In this document: positions 1 to 8,935 of the stretch, piece after piece
Position numbering within the stretch: the first letter of the stretch is position 1
Layout of the letters: every line of letters begins with the position of its first letter
The notes under the pieces: model-generated
The model's database searches: none
What the model was told of the DNA's origin: nothing
Seen by the model: the letters and a program-made list of their open reading frames with translations, nothing else
Assembly (NCBI GenBank): GCA_018907035.1
Contig: JACCIC010000187.1
Span: forward strand, 62,001-126,000
Source of the DNA: Sycobia sp. Sy_11
Taxonomy: Eukaryota; Arthropoda; Insecta; Hymenoptera; Epichrysomallidae
Length of the DNA stretch: 64,000 nt
Direction of reading: 5' to 3'
Translations under genes and position numbers: made by a program

Positions 1-339
1 ATAATAATGAATAATTCTAAAAAGGTTTAAAATTAATATTTTATCATAAACAAACATTAATTATCGTTTGTTCAATTGGCATTTAATGATATCTCACTTC
101 AAATATTTCTTAATGCTACAGAAATTATGTGGTTTGGACATACCCCAAAGAACTATAGCAACTGCAGCTTTTCTTACGAGTAACAGCAGCCTCTGTCCCA
201 GTAAATCGCACAATATCCTTCACTCACGGTACAGTTCCCGAGCAAACAGTGCCGACGGCACGCAAACATCGTGTTCGGTGTGTCAAAATAACGAAAAAAA
301 AAGAAGAAAACAGAAACTTCACTGAACGAGGCTTGAAAA
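1..339. other. unassigned flank, no gene seen
   Basis: This is mixed-composition sequence leading into the GC-rich island. A short open frame at 68-325 has no recognisable domain and no splice context I trust. I see no RNA gene or repeat here. Confidence 0.4.
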
Positions 340-1051
340 ACAACAATAGCAGCAACAGCAACAGCAACAACAACAACAGCACTCGTCGACTACGAATCAG
401 ATGACCCGAGCCATCGGGTCGCAGTCTATTTCGCAGTCTACATCGCAGTCTAATCCGCAAAGTTCCATTTCCGAGGCTCGAGTATATGATAATAATATGG
501 AGAATACGAATAATAAGAATAACGGCGGCAAAAATTGGGAAAAACAAAGAAAACAAAAGAAGCAATCGACCGCCGACGATGCTTATCCGAGCCCTGTCAG
601 GCAGCCCGGCGGTCGGGCGAGCAAATCCCCCGTTCTCGGCGGGCTCAAAAACGCCTCGACGATGATAAGCGCGCCGCGGTTCGCTCGCTGGCTGGCTGGA
701 TCGCTGGCGGCTGGCTGGCTGAGCTCTCGGGGTCCCCCGGCGCTGAGCCAAGCGAGGTCAAACAGCAGTGCGGCGTCGCCGGCCGTTGGCGTTGGCTCCA
801 GCCCCTCGCGCCCGGGGATCGGGACTTCGACTTTTCGGGCGGCGCCGCGGGGGGACGGGGGCGTCGTCGGCCGGGCGCGCCGATTGGCCCGCCGCAGCTT
901 TTCGGAGGCGGGATCAGGAGGCAGCCAGGCAGCCCGCCGCGCGGTCTCGGCGTACGTACGTACGTACGTGCATATGTACGTTGATAAATGTATGTACGCG
1001 CGCGTGTGGGGGTACGTAGCGCGAAAACCTCGCGCGGGCGCGTCGAGGCCC

Positions 1052-1099
<48 letters not shown>

Positions 1100-1900
1100 T
1101 CGAGGGAGGGAGGGAGGGAGAGAGAGCAAAAAAGCGGGCGGCGCCCCGCCACCCTCGCGAGAGCGTCGCGCCGCCGAGCCGCGCCGAAGGATTTAACCTA
1201 TAGCCGCGGCACGTTTGACGTATGCGGCGTCGGCAGCGACGACGGCGACGACGGCGAAGGCGACGGCGACGGCGACGACGACGACGACCGAGCGACCGTG
1301 CGAGCGAGCGAGCGAGCGAGCGCGAGGCACGCTTCCCTCGGCGGGGCGATGCGCCGCGCACGCGCAGCGATAACCCTTTCGACGAGACCCGCCGTACGCG
1401 CGGCAGAGAGCGAGCGAGGAGGACGGCGAGAGCGGGAGACAAAGAGGAGGGGAGGCTGGGGGTGAGGAGTGGGTGGCGCCTAGGAGAGGATCCATCGGGA
1501 ATCGAACGACTATCGACGAGAGCGACGCGCGTATATGGAAACAGGGAGGGGTTGGGCCGAGATGAAAAAAACGTCATGGCTAAGGCGCGCTTAGGCGAGT
1601 TTTTCTGGGACAGGGGGGGGCGGCTTGATAAGCTGGACTGGCCGAGGTGGCTCTTAAGGTCGAAAGCGGCGCTCGGTCGTGCTCGATGAATTTTCGCGAC
1701 GTCGGCTGCGTTAGCCGTTATGGGCACGAACAGAATTTTCGGTTGGCGACCGCCGTGTTGCCGCACTACTACGTAGCCCGACGTATACGTGTATACACGG
1801 TCAGGATGAAACACGCGCAAAGACTCGAGTAAACCTTGCAAACGAAAAGGCCCGGCAGTCCCGCATCGCGAACGCTTCACGGCTTGGGCGAGCAGTCGCG
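340..1900. promoter_or_regulatory. GC/CpG-rich island with low-complexity open frame
   Basis: This block is far richer in G, C and CpG than the rest of the window. It begins with a CAA/CAG run (about 340-380) that is open on the plus strand from 350, just after a TAG, through 1465. The frame reads poly-Gln, then Ser/Gln/Asn-rich residues, then Arg/Ala/Gly-rich sequence that looks like translated GC repeats. A minus-strand frame (1880-645) is open too, as expected for GC-rich DNA with few stops. Three 12-base repeats (CGCAGTCTA plus three bases) lie at about 420-455. Simple repeats follow: (CGTA)n near 950-968, (GA)n 1056-1090, a GGGA run 1104-1119, CGACGG-type triplets 1236-1290 and (GAGC)n about 1303-1322. 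A CpG-island promoter or 5' UTR is the simplest reading. A real low-complexity coding exon at 350-640 cannot be excluded. Confidence 0.45.
1104..1119 (+). other. putative G-quadruplex motif
   Basis: Four GGG runs separated by single A bases lie directly after a (GA)n tract, inside the GC-rich island. This spacing matches the textbook G4 pattern. Whether it folds in vivo is inference. Confidence 0.5.
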
Positions 1901-2734
1901 GCGTTCAACCCTGTCTAATCCGGCGATTATCCAAAGGTTTTACGGCGAGTATTTAGTGGGCGCAGCTCTTCTGAATGCGCAGAATGCCTTCTTCTATTAG
2001 ACTATCGTATTTTTTTTCACTCGTAAACCTCGAGCAAGCACGGTCGTCGTTCAAAAAGAAAAACAAGGTCCTGCTAAAAAAGTTCTCAGCTCTATAGATC
2101 GTTCTTCGTTAACTTCGTTTTTCTCTCTTTCGCTCTCTCTTTCATTATGTTTACGGTCAAAAATCTTCAGAACTCCACGGTTTCAATTTACTCTTTGCGC
2201 ACGAATTGTTTGATAGATTTTGAAAAAAAAAATTTAGATAAATATCTGCTGCCATTACGACAAACTATATAATATTAGTTTTTGTAAAGAAATTTCATAA
2301 GCAGTTTTTCACAATGAAAAGGAACGTCAAATTTCAATCGATCATAATTTTTGTTTGGAATCGTGGCATTCGCTGAAATTTTTCCAGCTGCTGCAGAATA
2401 ATTAATATAGATTGACAAATTTTAAAAAATCCAATGAGAATCGATTTTGGCACTTTCTGTTTGAAAAAATAAACAAAAGATGAAGTGCTTACATCTTACC
2501 TTAAAATATAAATTTTAAGAATGATTGTACAAAAACCAGATTCTGAGCATCTGATTATCAAGCTATTTTATTTTATACAAATATAAAGGTATAAATATTA
2601 ATATTATACCTAAGATATAAATATTAATAATACTCTTTAAATCTGAGGCGAAATAGTAAAATTTATGATATATGGCTAAACAACGGTGAAGCTATACTTT
2701 CTGAAACTTCTGACACACTCAGTAAAAACATATA
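1901..2734. other. AT-rich spacer, no gene seen
   Basis: Composition drops sharply to AT-rich after the island. There is no open frame with recognisable domains. The block ends at the left terminal repeat of a mariner element. Confidence 0.5.
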
Positions 2735-3676
2735 CGACTGTGTACAAATACGAGTAAGACATTTCAATTTAAACTTCCCGGGTTAATCGATTCGGTAATA
2801 CTGTCAGTAGTAAGTTGGTAGTATTGTCAAAGTTATCTGTGCTAAATTTCACGCAATTATCTTCATTTGTCATATAGTTACGCTTGTGTTTTGTGAACAA
2901 AGGAAAGTTGTCTCTTCGATTTTTATAATGTCTGAAATTATTCAAGAAAGAGTAGCATTAAATTTTATGCAGGAAATGAAATATCGCGCGCCAAAACGTG
3001 CAGAAGGCCTTTGGTGGGATGTTAATGTCAAGAACAAGGATTTTTGATGGACACAAATTATTCAAAGAAGGTTGAAAATGCGTTGAAGACGAATCACATC
3101 AAAAAATCACACCAAAGTCGCTCAAAAATCAAGGTTATGCTCCCTGTTTTTTTCGATTATAGCGGTGTCGCGCAATATGAATTCCTTCCCACCAGCCAAA
3201 CGGTTAACAAAGAATATTATTTGAGTGTTATGTGTCGTTTGCGTGAAGTTATTCGTCTCAAAAGGTCAGATTTGTGGAAAGACATCTTTTGGTTTTTGCA
3301 TCACGATAATGCATCAGCTCACACTGCATTGATTTCACGTGAACATTTCACGAATAATTCAACCAATATCGTTCCACAACCACCATAATCGCCTGATTTA
3401 CCACCGTGTGACTTCTGCCTGTTCAGCAAACTTAAAAGACCACTTCGGGGACACGGTTTTGGTTCGATTGAAGACAAAAAAGACGAATCGAAGAAGGAAC
3501 TAATGGTCATTCCGGAATACGAGTATAAAAAATGTTTTGAAAATTGGAAAAAGCGTTGGCATAGTTGCATTGAATCCGGGGGGGGGGTATTTTGAGAGGG
3601 ATGAATTAGATTTAGAAGAATCAATAAAGATTTCAAAAGTTATAAATAATGTCTTACTCATATTTGTACACAGCAG
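2735..3676 (+). mobile_element. internally deleted mariner transposon
   Basis: The ends are imperfect inverted repeats. The left end (2735-2764) begins CGACTGTGTACAAATA, and the reverse complement of the right end (3648-3676) begins CTGCTGTGTACAAATA. Both run on into GAGTAAGAC. TA dinucleotides flank the element at 2733-2734 and 3677-3678, the mariner target duplication. A short start, MSEIIQERVALNF, opens at about 2928. The frame from 3044 then carries the C-terminal half of a mariner transposase: the YEFLP..QTVNKEYYLSVM block, HHDNASAH (second catalytic Asp) and SPDLPPCDF (third Asp). The helix-turn-helix region and the first Asp block are deleted, and a TAA interrupts the PP-Y-SPD motif at 3387-3389. 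At 942 bp against a usual 1.25-1.3 kb it is a dead copy. Confidence 0.88.
3044..3640 (+). pseudogene. mariner transposase C-terminal remnant
   Basis: The reading frame contains the conserved HHDNA and SPDLPPCDF catalytic blocks and ends with the mariner-typical W-K-K-R-W-H-x-C-I motif near 3550-3575. One in-frame TAA (3387-3389) replaces the usual Tyr codon before SPD. The DNA-binding half and the TVDE block are missing, so no active enzyme can be made. It lies wholly within the TIR-bounded element. Confidence 0.85.
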
Positions 3677-4580
3677 TATGTGTTTTTCATTTAAAAATGG
3701 TATATATTTTTTTCGATATTAAAAAAAAAATAGGATGTACAAGAAAACATTGGTATTTTCTTACTTAAATTACATAATCTTCTTTAAGGAAAACATTATT
3801 AATTTTATGAAAATATAACATTTTATTATTTTCAGTTTATATTAGGGATGTACTTTTCAACGATATTATAATTTTCACCATTAAAATAATTTTTTTCATT
3901 ATAAATTCAATGGAACGATAATTTTTTAAAAACATTTAATGTTTAAGCAACAATATGTACATTTTTCTAAAAGTATCAATTTTTTACGATTAAGAATATC
4001 ATTTTTGATCAGTGAAATGTAAGGCAATGATTTATTGTAACAACTAACAGTATGATAGAAATAATTCTGAATAATTTTGTAATAGAATAGCGAACATAGC
4101 GGGCATAATGGGATAATAAATTGTTCGAATATTTTTAAGATACTTACATAAATTATACGCATAAATAATACAAATAAATTATGCTTACTGTTAATTGGAG
4201 AAACTATTTAACAAGTGATCTATCGTTCTACAATTTTTTCAGAGAAACAAGATAAAGTGATGGTGACCATCATAATTACCAGAAGCATATTTATTTGATA
4301 CTCTAAAAATTGACGTAAAAATGATTGAAAAATTAAAAATCTTTTAAGCGGTATGAAACGCCAGCGTAAAAATCTTACTAATTCATGAAAATGGCATTTG
4401 ATAGATTAAATAAACTGATAATATTTAAAAACGTAATAAAAAAAGTATATATTATTTTACATTTCAAAAATAAAAATTTAAAAACAGCTTTGTTTAATGC
4501 TCTAGAGAATGGAAGAGAGCATTTCAAGTAAAGTAAATAAGTAAATAAAAGTAAGATAATATTGCTCATTTGTTATTATG

Positions 4581-4581
<1 letters not shown>
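3677..4581. other. AT-rich spacer, no gene seen
   Basis: This is very AT-rich sequence with only short random open frames on either strand. No domain, RNA gene or repeat boundary was recognised. Confidence 0.5.

Positions 4582-4635
<54 letters not shown>
4582..4635. repeat. (TA)n microsatellite
   Basis: This is a pure TA array with a single GT interruption near its right end. Confidence 0.95.
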
Positions 4636-4814
4636 ATTATTATTTAAAAAAGGGATTGAATGTATCAATGTATTTCAATTTCTTATTCAAAGATATTATT
4701 TACATTTTTATACATATCTAATATGAAAATTCTTTAAAAACATGTTAATATCAGTATGATTACGTGTGTGTAAGTGCGCATGTGTGTAAACTAATATGGA
4801 CTGCCGTAAACTAA

Positions 4815-4960
4815 ACTTACAAATTTTTTTATCGATCTTACAGCCTTTATAAAATAATTTAATTTTAATTATAATGACGGTCATGCAATCCTTGCTTATG
4901 ATCAATCCCCGTAGAATCTGAAATATGAAAACCAGCACTAAAAACTAATAAAAATAAAAC
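4815..4960. repeat. dispersed repeat, copy A
   Basis: It shares an ordered set of words with 5690-5840 and 28078-28240: CTTACAGCCTTTATAAAAT, then an AATTATAAT stretch, then GTAGAATCTGAAATA, then AACTAATAAAAATA. The order and spacing agree over about 140 bases with scattered substitutions. It has no coding potential. The family is unknown to me; its link to a Penelope-like or other retroelement is only inference. Confidence 0.65.
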
Positions 4961-5007
4961 TAATACATATATTATTTTTTACAAAGTATAATCTGCTTTA
5001 AATTTAT

Positions 5008-5035
5008 CTGCTTCGTCCAAACTTCCTCATCAGAG
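5008..5035 (-). other. hammerhead-like core words, copy A flank
   Basis: On the minus strand CTGATGA (complement of 5027-5033) is followed 12 bases later by CGAAGC (complement of 5010-5015). This resembles the CUGANGA and GAAA halves of a hammerhead ribozyme, but GAAA is GAAG and the intervening stem is poor. Alone it would be unconvincing; it is listed because better copies occur next to copies B and C of the same dispersed repeat. Confidence 0.2.
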
Positions 5036-5159
5036 ATTTTACAGGGATGATTATCAGTCGGGACAGTCTGATTGCCATTATATAATAACAATTCTATATT
5101 ACTTAATAAAGGACCTATATTAATTATTCCTATATAATTTTCGTTAGTCTCTGTGTTTG

Positions 5160-5500
5160 CGTATATATGAGTAGTAGTTCAAAACTGACAATGCACCCCG
5201 CCCCCTTCCTCGTTTGCGATCGATACTTTAAGCTCGAGCGAATCGTAAGCCTTCCCAGAGCTTTCAACATAATCCTCCGCCTGAGCCTTTTGCACACTTC
5301 GAGACACCGCGAAAACGTTTCCCGCGCCTTAATATCGCCGCGGGGGGGGGGGCTTAAGCTACGATTTTCCGTCAAGCAGATCTTAATACTGAGCGGCTAA
5401 TCGACGCGTCGTAGGAGCCCTTCCCCCGTTCCGCTCCCCTCGCGGCCCCGTGGCTCCCGCCCCTCTGCACCGCTACTCGCGATCCAAGCGAAACAATGGT
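5160..5500. other. GC-richer block with open frame, unassigned
   Basis: A local rise in GC includes a run of more than ten G at about 5341-5351 and a plus frame open at 5167-5400. I recognise no domain. It could be a conserved noncoding or promoter fragment. Confidence 0.3.
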
Positions 5501-5689
5501 AGGGGGGGTATCCTAACCCCTTTGAGTATCTTAAACAGTAAATTGGTAAAGTGTTTTCTCAATATAGCTTTCTTTACCAATGTATTGTAAAAAAATTACA
5601 GCTTCGATGAGCTATTTTCGTGACATTCGGTATAAGATTAAAGAGGAATAAAATTAAAAATTGTACTTATGTCGACTGTTTTGAATTAA

Positions 5690-5840
5690 ATTAATAAATT
5701 TTTTGTCTGTCTTACAGTCTTTACAATATAATATATTAACTAAAATAATGATAGTCATACTGTTCTTGTTTATTGTCACCGTCGAAGAATCTGAAATAAA
5801 ACTTATTATTAAAAATATAAATTAGATTAAAAATTAATAA
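5690..5840. repeat. dispersed repeat, copy B
   Basis: This is the second copy of the family seen at 4815 and 28078, with the same order of CTTACAGTCTTTA, an AT stretch, ATTGTC and GAAGAATCTGAAATA. It lies about 35 bases upstream of the fold-back structure at 5873-6190, as copy C lies upstream of a related hairpin. Confidence 0.6.
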
Positions 5841-5872
5841 TGATAAAATAAAATAAACATAATAAAAATAAT

Positions 5873-6190
5873 CAACTATATTCTATATTAGTGAAGGACC
5901 ACCTGACTGACCCCCCCCCCACCTTATTTTCTCTTTTGGTGTCGGACTTTTCAAACCGATACGGCTCATCTTCAGGAACTATATTATGTAGTTTAATAGC
6001 GAAACTAAATAACTTTTTTAGCCAGTAACTTTTTTAACTCTAATAACTTTAATAACTTTTTCTAACCCTTCAGTTTGTTTCCTGAGGATGAACCGTATCG
6101 GTTTGTAACATCGGACACCAAAGGAGAAGTTAAATGTAAGGTGCTGGGGGCAATTAGGTTGTCCTTCACTAATATAAAATATAGTTTATT
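5873..6190. repeat. fold-back inverted repeat with hammerhead-like arms
   Basis: The left arm (5873-5986) and the right arm (6080-6190) are reverse complements with scattered mismatches and a few indels, separated by about 95 AT-rich bases. Shared words include CTATATT, TATATTAGTGAAGGAC, TTTGGTGTC and AAACCGATACGG. In the left arm, minus strand, CTGAAGA (5969-5975) is followed by a GAGCCG/CGGTTT stem and then GAAAA (5948-5952). In the right arm, plus strand, CTGAGGA (6082-6088) is followed by GAACCG/CGGTTT and then GTAAC (6105-6109). The inverted repeat is directly visible. The ribozyme reading and a Penelope-like origin are inference. Confidence 0.75.
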
Positions 6191-6191
6191 A

Positions 6192-6577
6192 ATTCAAATG
6201 AACTGACCTGGTATTAATAGTTTAAACCGATTGCTTTGAGTTGATATTCGGCATAATTCAAATCGACACCTACTCGCCGCTGTTGGAACTGACTGCTAAG
6301 AGCGTTAACTACGCACGGCCGTGTTACTAGTTTACTACACGCACAATATGTGGACTCGACGCCGAATTCAGTATATTATCCCCCCTAAATTATAATACGC
6401 CGCTTATAATGTATACGCTCATAATTTATTGATGCAAGTAAAATGATTTTCAATAACAAAGAAAGCCTATGTCATTCCGAAGATAGTTCGCTAGCTTTTT
6501 GTTTATCGCCTGCAAACAAAATTTGCATTCTCTTTACAAATTAGTGTGATTATGATATTATATGTTATGATATTATG

Positions 6578-6629
<52 letters not shown>

Positions 6630-6951
6630 TCAAAGCAGATTAAGATTACATCAAGACCAATTTGTACATAGAACATTCATGTTATAAGATTTTAATAAAT
6701 TTTATAATATTCTAAACTGTATACTTACAAACACATATGTGTATGTTTTGTCAATATTTCGATATATTAATAAAGAAGCTTTGGCAAAAAAAATTAAATT
6801 TGTAACAATAAGCATTTTAAAATATGGATAGAAAGACGTCATAACTTTGACTCTTTTCGATCCTTTGAAGATGGATAACGGTAAAATTAAAATCTTTTCT
6901 TAAATAATCTGTACTGCAATATATAATAGAGAAAATTCAAATTTCTAACAG

Positions 6952-6997
<46 letters not shown>

Positions 6998-7606
6998 TAT
7001 TATTGTACAAAATGTATTGGACATTTTCATATATTATAAAGGAGTCGTACGATGAATGCATAGAAAAGAGCACATTACAGCATAGACGTATAGGCATAAC
7101 AATGTATAGTATGAAAAGGTATATTGTAAATCACAATTGAACAAGATTCGACTACGATGGTGGGAAGAAAGTTACAAAAACCTACCTACCGTCAGTTACC
7201 ATCTTATATTAAACATGCTATTTTAGAAATAATTCTAAATTATTTTTTGTAAATAGTGGATCAAAAGAAATGCTCGCCAAACAAGGATAATTTCTATTAT
7301 AACTTGAAATGATTTCAATGATTTTATAAAATTCGTCAAATTCAAGTGATAAGAAAAAGTTATATCTTATAAATAATATACATATAGAAATACTAGCGAG
7401 GAAAATAAAAACGAGAGCCACGGTTGAGTCTTAAATGTGCTGGAGCTATCAATTTGAGTAACGTAAAATTTTTCATGCTCTCTATGATAATAAATTAGGT
7501 TCCCTGTAACCTCAAAATCACATTTCGACTCCCCTAATGTGTAAATATATCACGAGATAAATAAGGAATTTCCACACCAGTATAATGAAATCGATATTTT
7601 AATGTA

Positions 7607-7666
<60 letters not shown>

Positions 7667-7999
7667 TAAATTACGTAACGTATTGATTCATTTTTTCAAT
7701 TTTATGTGTTATGAGTTTTTATATATTCCGGACACCGTAAACGCCTTCATTTCTCTGCAATTAATTTCGATTGTCACGACGAATGTTTAATGCACGGGAC
7801 CATTTTGCATAAATCGAGATCGACATTATTATTATACTCGTATATACATCGATCGGTACATAATGTATCGAATTTCCATTGCCGGTCAGATCTTGTAAGT
7901 TCGAGGTGCTGAAACAAAACAAAACCCATCGCGGAAATGAAGCGAGAACCGTTAATGTCGGCAACGTTTTGCATTCGAATCACCGCGTCTCCGCTTTAC
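6192..7999. other. AT-rich noncoding with (TA)n arrays
   Basis: (TA)n arrays lie at 6579-6626, 6953-6994 and 7611-7664. The remaining sequence has only short open frames without domains. GC content begins to rise at about 7950 into the next island. Confidence 0.5.
7611..7664. repeat. (TA)n microsatellite
   Basis: This is a pure TA dinucleotide array of 54 bases. Confidence 0.95.
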
Positions 8000-8236
8000 T
8001 ACCAAAAATGGCTTAATTAAAAGCGATTCGCGCGGCAACTGCGAGGAGAGGAACTGCGCGCTGGGGAGGCTCGGGGGAGGAAGAGGCGAAAGTAATTGAT
8101 TTGACGCGCACCGACTTCTGTACTATAACGGCGCCGCCGCCGCCACAGCGGCTCAAGAGAAAATCCGGGACGCGCAAGGGTTGCTCGCGTTGCAGAGCGC
8201 GGAATGGATGACGGCGGAAGGAAGCGAGAGGTGGCG

Positions 8237-8268
<32 letters not shown>

Positions 8269-8639
8269 CGGACAGAGGAAAATCCGCCATGTTGCATCAG
8301 TACCGGGTTGGGTTTGGGGTGGGGGTGGCATCGCACCGGCAGGGCGCCGCTCCGATGCGGTCGCTATGTCGGTGTATTAATCGCGGCCCGGCGTGCGCGC
8401 GACACTGCGCGCGACGCCTCGATCGCGCTTCGCGGCGGCCGGGCTTTTCCACTTGCTATATCCGTCTCATGTGTATATATATATATATATATAACCCGTC
8501 AGGAGATCGCGCGATCTCGACCCGACGGCCGAACGGCGCGGCGAGAGCGGGGACGCCGAGGAGGATAGGGGTGGGGGCGCCAGGCAGCCGGCGTAGGGGT
8601 AGAGGGTGTCGGGGGTAAAGGCCACGCCCACTGCCCCCG

Positions 8640-8700
8640 ACGTCGGGCCAATGACGCTCGGACGTCGCGACGCTGCGCCGTCCACCAATAGGATTACCCT
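8640..8700. promoter_or_regulatory. paired CCAAT boxes and CRE-like site
   Basis: GACGTCGGGCCAATGACG and, about 37 bases on, CCACCAATAGGATT give two CCAAT motifs in the same orientation, next to GACGT words. This spacing is typical of NF-Y-bound promoters. Function is inferred. Confidence 0.4.
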
Positions 8701-8887
8701 CTGACACGCTCTTTCGCTTGTCGCACTGCCTTGGCCCCGGCGGCGAGGGGCGCGCGCGCGCACTAGTAAACACACACGCGCGGACGGACGTAGGCTCGCG
8801 TGTGCGTTTGTATACAGCAACGAGCTGCGCCAGGAGACCCAGCCGCGTGCTTTTCAATTTCGCCTCTATACAGCCACCCTGGATTCA

Positions 8888-8935
8888 TCCTCCTCCTTCT
8901 CCCCTCCTCCTCGTCCTCCTCCTCCTCCTCCTGCC
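8888..8935. repeat. (CCT)n polypyrimidine tract
   Basis: Imperfect CCT repeats form a strand-biased purine/pyrimidine tract at the 3' side of the island. It is followed by CT-rich sequence up to about 9090. Confidence 0.85.

Noticed and set aside
645..1880. Long minus-strand open frame (411 codons) in the first GC island
   Set aside because: It mirrors GC-rich simple repeats, is Arg/Ser/Pro-rich without domains, and overlaps an equally open plus frame. Stop-poor composition explains it.
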